From the NCBI GenBank assembly GCA_945902755.1, contig CAMDNC010000008.1:1-43391 (forward strand): a stretch of DNA of 43,391 nucleotides, given 5' to 3'. Made by a program: the position numbers and the translations under genes. Numbering within the stretch: position 1 is the stretch's first letter; each line of letters begins with the position of its first letter. Under the pieces are notes generated by a model. It searched no databases and was not told the DNA's origin. It worked only from the letters and a program-made list of their open reading frames with translations. Shown one piece after another: positions 15,810 to 25,622 of this stretch. The DNA is from Flavipsychrobacter stenotrophus. Lineage in GTDB: Bacteria > Bacteroidota > Bacteroidia > Chitinophagales > Chitinophagaceae.

Positions 15810-16598
15810 TCAATTCACTTGAATTTCGCCCTCCAAGTATGTGACGGCGTGACCGCTGATGGCCACCCTATTACCGTTTTGTTTGCACCAAAGTTTGCCT
15901 TTTCGTTCAGAGAGTTGTGTGGCTACTAATTCTGTTTTGCCAAGTTCTTTACTCCAATACGGAGTGAGTGTAGTGTGAGCAGAACCGGTAACAGGATCTT
16001 CATTGATACCAGATACAGGAGAGAAAAACCGAGATACGAAATCTGTAGCAGTACCCGCCGCAGTGGCAATAACCCCTCTAACATCCAGAGTAGAAAGCGT
16101 TTCGAAATCAGGACGAAGGTCAAGGACGTGTTGCTCAGATGGCAAAACTGCCATAAAATCGGTTTTACCCTTGTAAGTTTCCATAGGTTCTATACCCAAT
16201 GCCTTCGAAAGTTTGGCAGGAGTAGGAACCTTTACGAAAGTATCTGCTGGAAAATCTAATGTTAGCAGTTTACCATTACGTATTACTTTAAGCACACCAC
16301 TGTGCATTGAGCGAAACTCTATCTCATTATCGGTGCGATTCAGATGATTGAAGATAACATGAGCTGCAGCCAGAGTAGCATGACCACATAAATCTACTTC
16401 TATGACTGGTGTAAACCATCTAATATCAAAAACATCTTCTACCGCCACTATAAAAGCTGTTTCTGCTTGATTGTTCTCGGCGGCTATCGCTTGCATTTTG
16501 CGCTCTGGAAGCCATTTATCTAACAGGCATATTGCAGCAGGATTGCCACCAAAAAGCTCTTGAGTAAAGGCATCTACCTGATACATTTTAATCTTCAT
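15810..16598 (-). CDS. PhzF family isomerase/epimerase-like protein
   Basis: This 262-residue protein has the two-lobed PhzF fold signatures. The N-terminal YQVDAFTQELFGGNPAAICL leads to NNQAETAFIV, with the catalytic Glu in the N-Q-A-E-T motif. FTPVIEVDLCGHATLAAAHV follows in the first lobe, and DPVTGSAHTTLTPYW in the second. The family includes PhzF of phenazine synthesis and many housekeeping isomerases of unknown substrate such as YddE. No other phenazine genes are present, so a phenazine role should not be assumed. It converges on the anti-sigma gene and diverges from the membrane protein at 16768. Confidence 0.92.
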   Translation of the reverse strand: MKIKMYQVDAFTQELFGGNPAAICLLDKWLPERKMQAIAAENNQAETAFIVAVEDVFDIRWFTPVIEVDLCGHATLAAAHVIFNHLNRTDNEIEFRSMHSGVLKVIRNGKLLTLDFPADTFVKVPTPAKLSKALGIEPMETYKGKTDFMAVLPSEQHVLDLRPDFETLSTLDVRGVIATAAGTATDFVSRFFSPVSGINEDPVTGSAHTTLTPYWSKELGKTELVATQLSERKGKLWCKQNGNRVAISGHAVTYLEGEIQVN

Positions 16599-16627
16599 TC
16601 CAAATCTAATTTTCCGAGGTTGTGCAA

Positions 16628-16635
16628 CAAATATA
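16628..16635 (-). promoter_or_regulatory. Putative -7 element (TATATTTG) for the PhzF gene
   Basis: CAAATATA on the plus strand is TATATTTG on the gene strand, 29 bp before the ATG. A CAAA at 16652-16655 (TTTG on the gene strand) gives a -33-like element with 16-bp spacing. A second match, TAGATTTG at 16601-16608, is two bases from the ATG and is probably not used. Confidence 0.45.
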
Positions 16636-16719
16636 AAGGAGAAAAAGCAAACAAAATGACAGAATAATGTCTAACTGTGCATAGTCTTAATTTTAGTGAG
16701 TGGTGACCTACTAATTGCT

Positions 16720-16727
16720 TATTTTTG
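16720..16727 (+). promoter_or_regulatory. Putative -7 element (TATTTTTG) for the 16768 gene
   Basis: This exact TAnnTTTG match lies 40 bp before the TTG start codon. It fits a short leader and divergent transcription from the PhzF promoter about 90 bp away. Confidence 0.45.
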
Positions 16728-16767
16728 GTTGCTATAATCCAACTAAAAACACCAGCATCATCATAAA

Positions 16768-17268
16768 TTGACTGATCTAAGCACTACTAGAACATACACG
16801 GAGCCTCTTACGGAGGAAGACTTGTTATTGCTGGTGAACAAAGAAAATAAGGATCGCAAACAATACTTAGCGGTATACAGAATACTGATGATAATCAGTT
16901 TTGTGTTGCCCTACATCACATCATGGTATAGAGCATACGAAGGTGCGCCTAACGCTTTTTCTTACATCAAGTATTTCTTCACCACAGGTGTGCTATTGGG
17001 CATTTTCACTTTTGCCACGTATAGTAGTTACAAAATGTATCATCGAAAAATACAACAAGACATAACCGAAAAAAGTAAAACTATAGAAACGAGCTGCATC
17101 ACCAAAAAAGTAATCAATGCATCCAATAATGCTTATTACTTTTACACCACCTCCAGAGTGAAGATGAGCATGGAAGTAACAAAAGAATACTACTACAGCC
17201 TGAATGAAGGTGACGAGGTAAGTATCGAGTACACCACACATGCACAGCACTATCTTGGTTACTTTTAA
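16768..17268 (+). CDS. Two-helix membrane protein, unknown function (TTG start)
   Basis: I do not recognise this 166-residue protein. It has an acidic N-terminus (EPLTEEDLLLLVNKENK). Two membrane helices follow, about residues 34-54 (YRILMIISFVLPYITSWY) and 70-90 (FTTGVLLGIFTFATYSSYKM). The soluble C-terminal half is beta-prone and ends EGDEVSIEYTTHAQHYLGYF, reminiscent of small OB-like or DUF3592-like tails. The first in-frame ATG is inside the first helix, and the frame upstream is closed by TAA at 16744, so the TTG at 16768 is the likely start. The HAD phosphatase begins 20 bp after its stop, suggesting an operon. Confidence 0.7.
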   Translation: MTDLSTTRTYTEPLTEEDLLLLVNKENKDRKQYLAVYRILMIISFVLPYITSWYRAYEGAPNAFSYIKYFFTTGVLLGIFTFATYSSYKMYHRKIQQDITEKSKTIETSCITKKVINASNNAYYFYTTSRVKMSMEVTKEYYYSLNEGDEVSIEYTTHAQHYLGYF

Positions 17269-17288
17269 CGACAACACGACTACAAAGC

Positions 17289-17939
17289 ATGAGAATAGAT
17301 ACGGTAATTTTTGACATGGATGGATTACTGCTAGATACAGAACCACTATGGAGCGAATGTATGCTGAGGGTGGCCAATAGAAATAACATCATTATTACAC
17401 CAGCGCAATTCAAAGAAACCACAGGATTGCGCATCTATGAGGTAACAGACCACTGGGCTATTCATTACCCTTGGAATGGTAAGTCTGCAAAACTTGTGGC
17501 CGATGAAATACTAGACGAGATAATAGCTGCATCTAAACAACATGCTACTGTGCTGCCAGGGGTAGAAAGTACCTTGCAACTGCTGAGAGCCAACAATTAT
17601 AAAATAGGTTTGGCATCTTCTTCACCTAAAAGAATGATCGACGAACTTATTGAGCATTTTGACCTCCTTCACTACTTCGATGTAGTAACATCAGCAGATG
17701 TTGTGGAACTCGGCAAGCCACATCCAGCAGTGTTTTTGCATTGTGCTAATACGCTAGGTTCGCACCCAGGAAAATGCCTCGTTTTGGAAGATTCAGTTAA
17801 TGGAATGATAGCAGGCAAAGCAGCCCGCATGAAAGTGATAGTGGTGCCGGACGATCACCACTTTGATGACACGCGATTTTCGCTCGCAGATGGCAAACTA
17901 ACTAGTTTGAAAGATTTTGAAATAGATCTTTTATTCTAG
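17289..17939 (+). CDS. HAD-superfamily sugar phosphatase (HxpB/beta-PGM-like)
   Basis: This 216-residue HAD hydrolase carries all four motifs. Motif I is FDMDGLLLDTEPLW, with the nucleophile and acid Asp pair. Motif II is LASSSPKRMID. The motif III lysine is in GKPHPAVF, and motif IV is LVLEDSVNGMIAG. The alpha-helical cap between motifs I and II and the E-P-L-W sequence fit hexitol-phosphatase/2-deoxyglucose-6-phosphatase relatives (HxpB/YniC). It would hydrolyse sugar phosphates in the cytoplasm. The exact substrate cannot be set from sequence. It lies 20 bp after the membrane protein and converges on the thioredoxin-like gene. Confidence 0.9.
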   Translation: MRIDTVIFDMDGLLLDTEPLWSECMLRVANRNNIIITPAQFKETTGLRIYEVTDHWAIHYPWNGKSAKLVADEILDEIIAASKQHATVLPGVESTLQLLRANNYKIGLASSSPKRMIDELIEHFDLLHYFDVVTSADVVELGKPHPAVFLHCANTLGSHPGKCLVLEDSVNGMIAGKAARMKVIVVPDDHHFDDTRFSLADGKLTSLKDFEIDLLF

Positions 17940-17970
17940 ACCTCTGATCACAATTTTCGATATATTTTTG

Positions 17971-19146
17971 TCATTTTGAGCCTTTAATCTTTTCTAGTAA
18001 TAGTTCTGTTTCTTTAACTTCCGTTTTGTTTTCTTTACCCACAGCTATTGCCCTTTGGGCAGCTGCTATTGCTTTCTTCCTGTTACCTGTTTTATATAAA
18101 AGTGACGCATAAGTATCCAAATATGGATAAGTAGGTTCTCTGTCAATAACCTGTTTCATCCAATCGGCGCTCGTTTTCAGTATCGACTGGTTTTCGCAAT
18201 GCTCATATAAATCCCAGCTCAGCGTGTTAATGTAGTCAGTGTTAGAAAAACCTTGTTTTGTTATATAATCAGATGCAGCTGCACCATATTGCTCCCATTT
18301 ACCTAACTCTTTGTAGTAAGACAACCTACAGTAAATCTTTGACATGGCAGCATCTTCGCCCATATATGCCCCTACCATTTGCAACACAACCTCGAATGCA
18401 CTGTCGCTTTTTGCCTTGGTAGCTTCAGATAACTGTGCACCAAACATGCTATTGAGCTTGTCATTGACGCTTATTTTACCAAATATTTTACGATACCTTT
18501 CTACGTTTGCCAAAAAATAATGCGTGTATTTGTCCCCTACATCAAACCTAGAGATTACCGCCCAACTCACTTCAGAATGTAAATCGCGTTGCATGCGCAT
18601 AAAAGATTGTACCTCATCTGAAGTGGGAAATGATCGTTTGCCATTTTCTGCAAATGCATTTTTGTAAAAATCAGGAAAATCAATATCAAGCGTTTCCGTA
18701 AAACCAGGAGCATATATCTGCTCTGACGGCTGTAGTACCTTTTTTAGTTCTGTCAAAAAAGCATCCTTCTTCTGGTATCCCGCAGACTGATACACATAAC
18801 GCCCTTCAGGGTTGAAATACAAAAAAGAAGGAAAAGCAGAAATGTGGTATTTCATAGCCATTTTCATACCTTCACCGTGCTCCATATCCATTTTTACAGC
18901 TATGTAATTTTGGTGCACCATCGCTATTACTTCGCCATTAGTCATGGTTTCTTTATCCATCACCTTGCACCACCCACACCAATCGGTGTAGCAGTCTACA
19001 ACTATATACTTGTTTTCGGCTTTGGCTTTTGCCAATACTTCTTTCCAAGGTTTGTTATAGTAGGGTACTTCGCCTGCAATGGTGTTTGAAGTAAAAATAA
19101 AGGATAGCATTATCCAAAATAATCTTTTTACTGTCATATTTGACAC
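17971..19146 (-). CDS. Secreted thioredoxin-fold protein with helical C-terminus
   Basis: The 391-residue protein has an N-terminal signal peptide (RLFWIMLSFIFTSNTIAG). A thioredoxin domain follows, with active site WCGWCKVMD inside VDCYTDWCGWC (about residue 57), and continues through the cis-Pro region ISAFPSFLYFNPEGR. After residue ~150 the remainder is helical. Its last ~60 residues look TPR-like (YPYLDTYASLLYKTGNRKKA). It is likely a periplasmic or secreted disulfide reductase/isomerase-type protein. The CGWC motif and YTDWCGWCK fit thioredoxin-like proteins common in Bacteroidota (thioredoxin_7/DsbD-C-like). The partner is unknown. Confidence 0.85.
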   Translation of the reverse strand: MSNMTVKRLFWIMLSFIFTSNTIAGEVPYYNKPWKEVLAKAKAENKYIVVDCYTDWCGWCKVMDKETMTNGEVIAMVHQNYIAVKMDMEHGEGMKMAMKYHISAFPSFLYFNPEGRYVYQSAGYQKKDAFLTELKKVLQPSEQIYAPGFTETLDIDFPDFYKNAFAENGKRSFPTSDEVQSFMRMQRDLHSEVSWAVISRFDVGDKYTHYFLANVERYRKIFGKISVNDKLNSMFGAQLSEATKAKSDSAFEVVLQMVGAYMGEDAAMSKIYCRLSYYKELGKWEQYGAAASDYITKQGFSNTDYINTLSWDLYEHCENQSILKTSADWMKQVIDREPTYPYLDTYASLLYKTGNRKKAIAAAQRAIAVGKENKTEVKETELLLEKIKGSK

Positions 19147-19364
19147 TGATTAGATGATTTAAAACAAATTCCAGTGTAAAGATAAACACCTACTTTTTTT
19201 TGCAAGCAGCCCGGAGTAATATTAACAAAAATCTATAGAAGGGAGGAACTTCAATTTGGCGATAATCGATCGCAAAATATTAACCCTTAGCAATAAGTCG
19301 CTCGCAATTCAATTTGTTCGTTGAAATTGTGTAAAAGAGTTTATTTTTCAGCAAAATATCGTCT

Positions 19365-20210
19365 ATGATACGCTTACAGCAATCTCTGCTTTTTCTTGTA
19401 TTGTCCTCAATTTTAGCGTTGGGGTGTGGTTCTGATAAACCACCCAGGCTTGCGACATCAGACACACTGGACCATTATTACCGTGGTAATGAATATGTAT
19501 TGAATGATAAACCTGACAGTGCAATAACCGAGTATATGCTGTGCATTAAAGCGGACTCTAGCAATTGGCGTGCATATTATCAACTGGGTGGCTTGTACCA
19601 ACTGCAAGGAGATTTTGCCAACTCGCTGAACTGCTTTAGCAGATCTGTGGAACTAAAACCCGAATTTACGCTGGGCTACTTCAACAAATCGAACCTAGAA
19701 GAAATGATTGGTGACGAAAAGAACAGTATGGCAGACCTAAAAAGAGCTATTACACTTAAAAAAGATTTCTTTATGGCGATACTTTCGAAAGCACGTAAAG
19801 AATCTAGTTCGGGAAATTACAAAGCTGCTATTGCCGACTTCGATGAAGCGATAAGCATAAGACCAGATTTTTATCTTGCGTACAGTATGCGTGGCTCGTG
19901 CAAATTTAAAATGGGCGATTTTGCAGGCGCAGTTGGTGATTTTGAGAAGGAGATAGAACTAATGCCAAATCATATAATGGGCTATGTAAACCGCGCTGTA
20001 GCTTATGGCGAACTAAAAAACTACCGTGCTGCTGTAGACGACTTGTCAGTTGCCATTCAAATTGACCCCATGTGGTCTCAATCATTAATTTATCGGGGCA
20101 TATATTACAATAAGATGAACAAAAAAGATAGCGGCTGTGGCGATTTTCGCGTAGCTTTAAAACTAAAAAATCCACAAGCAGAAAGTTTTTCGAATGAATA
20201 CTGCAAGTGA
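19365..20210 (+). CDS. TPR-repeat lipoprotein
   Basis: This 281-residue protein has a lipoprotein signal (LLFLVLSSILALGCGSDKP, lipobox LALGC). Tandem tetratricopeptide repeats follow from about residue 37 to the end; WRAYYQLGGLYQLQGDFANS, FYLAYSMRGSCKFKMGDF and HIMGYVNRAVAYGELKNYRA are clear units. TPR arrays mediate protein-protein contacts, here probably on the periplasmic face of the inner or outer membrane. The partner is not evident. The next gene encodes a T9SS cargo protein on the same strand, but 88 bp separate them and no link is shown. Confidence 0.9.
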   Translation: MIRLQQSLLFLVLSSILALGCGSDKPPRLATSDTLDHYYRGNEYVLNDKPDSAITEYMLCIKADSSNWRAYYQLGGLYQLQGDFANSLNCFSRSVELKPEFTLGYFNKSNLEEMIGDEKNSMADLKRAITLKKDFFMAILSKARKESSSGNYKAAIADFDEAISIRPDFYLAYSMRGSCKFKMGDFAGAVGDFEKEIELMPNHIMGYVNRAVAYGELKNYRAAVDDLSVAIQIDPMWSQSLIYRGIYYNKMNKKDSGCGDFRVALKLKNPQAESFSNEYCK

Positions 20211-20298
20211 TTTGTGAAAAAAAAATTAACAAATACACAATTTCTTATTGTATAGTTGGATTTGTTTGGTATATTTATTAAAACAAAAACGCCAAATT

Positions 20299-21717
20299 AT
20301 GAAACAGCTATTGACACTTATCTCTTCATTGTTGTTGCTCAACGCGATCAATGTAAGCGCCCAAGTTTTCTGGACTGAGAGTTTCGAAACTGGAGCAGCA
20401 ACTGGACTTGAAGTATCCAGTTATTCGGGTCCTAATGGTGCTTGGTCGCTTACTGTAACTGGCTCAGAAGGCACCGAACCAAATCGGTGGTATGTAAGTT
20501 GCCAAGAAGCAGGTCAACTGTCAGGTGTGTGTGGCAGTACATGCGCCTCTTCATTTGGTTTAGGCGCGACACTGCATGTAGGCTCAGACCCTGCCTGGAT
20601 AGGCGACAATGGTGCATCATATGATGCAGGCGGCCTATGTGGCATAATAGCCTGCCCCCAAACCGATCGCAGAGCACAGTCGCCCACTATCAACTGTATT
20701 GGCAAATACAATATCAGACTGAAATTTTATTATATCCTCAATGGTCAAGGCACTACAGACGATGGAAGTGTGTATTACTCACCCGACAATGGCACCACGT
20801 GGAGCCTACTAATGACCCCAGCAAAAACAACAACCTGTACTAGCGGACAAGGCAGATGGGACTCTACGGGCATCAATCTACCATCATCTGCCAACAACAA
20901 CGCCAATGTAAAAATAGGGTTTAGATGGGTGAACAATGACGATGGCGTGGGCACTGATCCTTCTTTTGCTGTAGATAGTGTGTCGCTGCGCACACCAGCC
21001 ACCACCATCATAGACGCATCTATGGCAGCCAGTGCCACTACTGCTTGCGAGGATAGCTGCATCACATTCACCAATACTAGTACAGGTACAGTTGATAGCT
21101 TCAAATTCAGCTGTCCGGGTGCTACCATAGCTACCGCTACTACCAGCCCAGCAAGTGTCTGTTTCCCAAATGCTGGCAACCAAACCGTGAAACTATACCT
21201 GTACAGCGGAGGCGTAATTGTAGATTCTGCAAGTACAGCCGTAAGCATCACACCATCTCCCCGCCCCACTATCACGCTCACAGGCACTACACTTTCTGTA
21301 CCAGCACTATACACCGCCTACCAGTGGTATAATGGTCTTACACCCATAGCAGGCGCTACCAGTTCGTCATACACTTATACTACTATGGGGGCTTTTGGCA
21401 TCATTGTAGATTCGGCAGGTTGCAGAGGAGTTAGTATCTACAACCCACTTAGTGTAACCAACATAAACGGCACAGCCAGCGAATACAAAATAGCACAAAC
21501 GAACAATAGCTCGCTGACACTAGTAACTAATGTACCTGTAACCAGCACCATGAATGTGACAATACTAGACGCTACAGGCAAACTTATAACCACCGAAACC
21601 TGGACTAAAGGACAATCTACGGTACAGATAAACGGCATTACTACCCCAGCAGGTATGTACATAATAAGGATAAGCAACGACCACACCGTAGCAGTAATAC
21701 GGTGGATGAAACAATAA
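20299..21717 (+). CDS. Secreted protein with PKD/Ig-like domains and T9SS sorting domain
   Basis: The track starts at 20248; the ATG at 20299 (MKQLLTLISSLLLLNAINVSA) gives a clean signal peptide and 472 residues, so I use it. An N-terminal globular module (FWTESFETG... to about residue 235, with NRWYVSC and YYSPDNGTTWSLL) is followed by a PKD-like unit (CITFTNTSTGTVDSFKFSC) and an Ig-like unit (YQWYNGLTPIAGATSSSYTY). The last ~80 residues are a type A T9SS sorting domain (VTSTMNVTILDATGKLI, ITTPAGMYIIRIS). It is exported through Sec and then T9SS to the cell surface or medium. The substrate or ligand is unknown. Its opening module resembles a stretch of the giant protein at the left edge. Confidence 0.9.
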   Translation: MKQLLTLISSLLLLNAINVSAQVFWTESFETGAATGLEVSSYSGPNGAWSLTVTGSEGTEPNRWYVSCQEAGQLSGVCGSTCASSFGLGATLHVGSDPAWIGDNGASYDAGGLCGIIACPQTDRRAQSPTINCIGKYNIRLKFYYILNGQGTTDDGSVYYSPDNGTTWSLLMTPAKTTTCTSGQGRWDSTGINLPSSANNNANVKIGFRWVNNDDGVGTDPSFAVDSVSLRTPATTIIDASMAASATTACEDSCITFTNTSTGTVDSFKFSCPGATIATATTSPASVCFPNAGNQTVKLYLYSGGVIVDSASTAVSITPSPRPTITLTGTTLSVPALYTAYQWYNGLTPIAGATSSSYTYTTMGAFGIIVDSAGCRGVSIYNPLSVTNINGTASEYKIAQTNNSSLTLVTNVPVTSTMNVTILDATGKLITTETWTKGQSTVQINGITTPAGMYIIRISNDHTVAVIRWMKQ

Positions 21718-21736
21718 AACTGGTACTGATTTACAC

Positions 21737-21774
21737 AACAAAGCCCTGACCAAATGTCAGGGCTTTGTTTGTTT
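21737..21774 (+). terminator. Intrinsic terminator after the T9SS cargo gene
   Basis: AACAAAGCCCTGAC and GTCAGGGCTTTGTT form a perfect 14-bp stem around a five-base loop (CAAAT), followed by TGTTT. It starts 20 bp past the stop codon. On the opposite strand it would also make a hairpin, but no gene reads in from that side. Confidence 0.9.
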
Positions 21775-21902
21775 AATGCCAATGGTGTACATGAGGGTAG
21801 ATTTTGGCCTCAATTACAAAATCCAAAAATGATGACAGCCGTATGTATCCACATACAATACTCAAAATCAGCCATCTATTCACTACTTAATACAATTAGA
21901 CA

Positions 21903-21910
21903 TATTTTTG
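21903..21910 (+). promoter_or_regulatory. Putative -7 element (TATTTTTG) for eno-divIC
   Basis: This exact TAnnTTTG match lies 23 bp before the enolase ATG, implying a leader of about 17 nt. The -33 region is weak (TATTC). Confidence 0.55.
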
Positions 21911-21927
21911 CAGCACAACCAAAATAA

Positions 21928-23223
<1,296 letters not shown>

Positions 23224-23236
23224 ATACAACATCAGT

Positions 23237-23548
23237 ATGGATACAAAAAAAGTAACCAAGGTACTAGTAAACAAATACTTCATTGTTGGTATCTGTTTTG
23301 TTGCTTGGGTTATGTACTTCGACCAAAACGACTGGATGAGTCTCAAACAACGTCAAGAAGAACTGAACGGTGTGAAAGATAATATTAGTTATCTGAAGCT
23401 AGAAATAGGCAAAATGAATGCTGAGAAAAATGCGCTAATTGCTGACAACAATGGCACCCTCAACAACCCACAAATGTTGGAACAATACGCCCGTGAGCAC
23501 TTCAGGATGAAACAAGAAGGAGAAGATGTGTACGTTATAGAAAAATAG
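23237..23548 (+). CDS. Septum formation initiator (FtsB/DivIC-like)
   Basis: The ATG at 23237 gives 103 residues; the track's earlier start lies inside the end of eno and is rejected. A short cytoplasmic N-terminus precedes one membrane helix (YFIVGICFVAWVMYF). A coiled coil follows (LKQRQEELNGVKDNISYLKL), and then the motif PQMLEQYAREHFRMKQEGEDVY, which fits the DivIC/FtsB family. Such proteins bridge FtsL and FtsQ (DivIB) in the divisome. Placement right after eno is common for this family in many bacteria, which adds support. Confidence 0.9.
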   Translation: MDTKKVTKVLVNKYFIVGICFVAWVMYFDQNDWMSLKQRQEELNGVKDNISYLKLEIGKMNAEKNALIADNNGTLNNPQMLEQYAREHFRMKQEGEDVYVIEK

Positions 23549-23565
23549 ATAAGCAGCAATACTTA

Positions 23566-23601
23566 CCAACAGCCACCCACCAGGTGGCTGTTGGTGTTTG
23601 T
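23566..23601 (+). terminator. Intrinsic terminator of the eno-divIC operon
   Basis: CCAACAGCCACC and GGTGGCTGTTGG form a perfect 12-bp stem around a five-base loop, followed by TGTTTGTT. It begins 18 bp after the divIC stop. Confidence 0.85.
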
Positions 23602-23743
23602 TACATACAACATCCTATCGCTTCATAACATTTTACTATGCAGTAATAGCAACAAAATTGAGCCTTTACGGATACTAGTGTTTTCAATAACCACAAATTG
23701 TTGCCACCTTTGCTGCATAACTGACGACAACGAAAAGAGGAAA

Positions 23744-24244
23744 ATGATAACAATAATAGCAGGTACAAATAGACAAGACAGCATGACCCTACGCACAGCT
23801 AGGGCCTACTATAATATAATAGCTTCCCAAACACCCGACGTTCAAATACTGTCACTCCTAGACAAACAAGTGTGGGAAAGAGGTAGTGACATGAAAGAAC
23901 TAGAAAGTAAATATTTGATACCTGCTACTAAGTTTTTGTTCATCATGCCAGAATACAATGCCAGTTTTCCGGGAGTATTGAAAATGATGATCGACAATAG
24001 CGACATTAAAAAATGCTGGTGGTATAAAAAGGCAGCACTCGTCGGTATATCTGATGGCCGAGCGGGTAACCTTCGTGGCACAGAACATATGACTGCTATC
24101 CTGAACTACATGAAAGTCAACGTGCTCTACAACAAACTACTACTATCTAAAATTAAGGAAGAAATCAACCTGAACAGCGACATTATAAAGCCTGAGACAC
24201 AGCAACTTATAAATATTCAAGTTGAAGAATTGTTGAAATTCTGA
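23744..24244 (+). CDS. NADPH-dependent FMN reductase family protein
   Basis: The ATG at 23744 (MITIIAGTNRQDSMTLRTA) gives 166 residues and a proper flavodoxin-like start; the track's 51 extra residues are Cys-rich noise lying over the terminator region. GTNRQDSMTLRTA is the FMN phosphate-binding loop. MPEYNASFPGVLKMMIDNS is the typical second flavin-contact motif, and ISDGRAGNLRGTEHM fits the third. It transfers electrons from NAD(P)H through FMN to a quinone, azo compound or metal; the true acceptor is unknown. It stands alone. Confidence 0.88.
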   Translation: MITIIAGTNRQDSMTLRTARAYYNIIASQTPDVQILSLLDKQVWERGSDMKELESKYLIPATKFLFIMPEYNASFPGVLKMMIDNSDIKKCWWYKKAALVGISDGRAGNLRGTEHMTAILNYMKVNVLYNKLLLSKIKEEINLNSDIIKPETQQLINIQVEELLKF

Positions 24245-24349
24245 TGAAATAACACCATCGCTGTATAGTATTCAGGGGAGTTTTACTTAAAAATATCCCA
24301 ATATTGACCATTTTCACTCGCAAGGAAGCATAATTAACCAGCGGCATTC

Positions 24350-24357
24350 TACATTTG
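24350..24357 (+). promoter_or_regulatory. Possible -7 element near the metallophosphoesterase start
   Basis: TACATTTG matches TAnnTTTG exactly but ends eight bases before the ATG at 24366, so the transcript would have almost no leader. No -33 TTTG is seen. Confidence 0.3.
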
Positions 24358-24365
24358 ATGTCTAT

Positions 24366-25613
24366 ATGAAATTTCGTTTTCTAATTATCCTCACAGTAAT
24401 AGGTCTTGCAGAGTATTACAGCTTCACGTTGGTAAGGTCCATGATTCGCAATATGGCACCTACTTGGCGCACCACGCTACTCACGTTGTACGTGTCGTTA
24501 ACAGCGCTTAGCTGGTTTGGGCTTATTTTCTTCAGAATGATGAACTGGGCCAACTTCCCACATCTTCTTCGCAATATCTATGTTGCCTTTGTGCTAGGCT
24601 TTGCCGTTGGCAAGATACTCATACTGCTGGTAATGCTCCTAGATGATCTACGTAGGTTACTAACTTGGACAATCACGTCGTTTGCCTACAGAAACTCTCC
24701 GTCAGCCAATACTGGTGTAACGGTAGACCGCTCTACCTTTATGAAACAGGCAGCACTGGTGCTGGGAGGTCTGTCGGTAGTAGGCTTTACTGCTGGCATT
24801 ACCAACCGGTACAAGTATCGTGTGCGCCGCAGCAAACTGAGCTTCAAAACCCTACCAGATGCATTCAAAGGTCTTAGAATAGTACAAATATCAGATATAC
24901 ATACAGGCAGCTTCGACAACCATGCGGCTGTAGCAGAGGGTATAGCACGGGTTATGCACCAGAAAGCTGACATCATACTATTTACCGGCGATCTGGTAAA
25001 CAACATGGCAGATGAAGTAGACGATAAATACCTAGAAATATTCTCGAGGCTCAAAGCCCCTATGGGTGTGTATTCTACACTCGGCAACCACGATTATGGC
25101 GATTATGTGCAGTGGCCTAGCCATCAAGCTAAAAAAGACAATTTAGAGAATCTAAAAGCCATACATGCCAAGGCGGGCTGGAGACTACTAATGAATGAAC
25201 ATATAGTGCTCGAACGTGGCAATGACAAAATAGCACTGGTAGGAATAGAAAACTGGAGCGCAAAAGCGAACTTTCCCAAGTATGGTGACATGAACAAAGC
25301 ATACGAAGGGCTAGAAGACAAAAATATTCCATTTAAAATACTACTGTCCCACGACCCTTCTCACTGGCGCGAAGAGGTAGTAAGTAAGTATAAAGACATA
25401 CAACTTACCCTGAGCGGACACACTCACGGCATGCAATTTGGTGTAGATAGTAAGTGGTTTAAGTGGAGCCCAGTACAATACATGTATAATGAGTGGGCTG
25501 GAATCTACACAGAAAACGAACAGTCACTGTACGTAAACAGAGGCTTTGGCTTTTTGGGCTATCCAGGCAGACTGGGTGTATTACCGGAAATCACCGTACT
25601 AGACTTTGTATAA
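24366..25613 (+). CDS. Membrane-bound metallophosphoesterase
   Basis: The 415-residue protein has an N-terminal part of about 125 residues with three hydrophobic segments (FLIILTVIGLAEYYSF, LLTLYVSLTALSWFGLIFF, YVAFVLGFAVGKILILLVM). A calcineurin-like phosphoesterase domain follows: ISDIHTGSF (D-x-H), FTGDLVNN, LGNHDYGDYV, LLSHDP and LSGHTHGMQFG, together supplying the two-metal site. An ATG-preceded TAT-like stretch (RSTFMKQAALVLGG) lies between the two parts. Relatives include YaeI-type and UDP-diacylglucosamine hydrolases, but the substrate cannot be fixed. It ends nine bases from the convergent glutathione peroxidase stop. Confidence 0.9.
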   Translation: MKFRFLIILTVIGLAEYYSFTLVRSMIRNMAPTWRTTLLTLYVSLTALSWFGLIFFRMMNWANFPHLLRNIYVAFVLGFAVGKILILLVMLLDDLRRLLTWTITSFAYRNSPSANTGVTVDRSTFMKQAALVLGGLSVVGFTAGITNRYKYRVRRSKLSFKTLPDAFKGLRIVQISDIHTGSFDNHAAVAEGIARVMHQKADIILFTGDLVNNMADEVDDKYLEIFSRLKAPMGVYSTLGNHDYGDYVQWPSHQAKKDNLENLKAIHAKAGWRLLMNEHIVLERGNDKIALVGIENWSAKANFPKYGDMNKAYEGLEDKNIPFKILLSHDPSHWREEVVSKYKDIQLTLSGHTHGMQFGVDSKWFKWSPVQYMYNEWAGIYTENEQSLYVNRGFGFLGYPGRLGVLPEITVLDFV

Positions 25614-25622
25614 ACAACCGTA

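Noticed and set aside
15810-16598. PhzF as evidence for a phenazine cluster
   Set aside because: No other phz genes are present; PhzF-like proteins are common outside phenazine synthesis.
16601-16608. TAGATTTG box two bases before the PhzF ATG
   Set aside because: Transcription from it would start inside the gene; the TATATTTG box at 16628-16635 is better placed.
20775-21314. 179-codon minus-strand ORF opposite the T9SS cargo gene
   Set aside because: It is antisense to a Thr/Ser-rich beta protein; long V/L/P-rich shadows are expected there.
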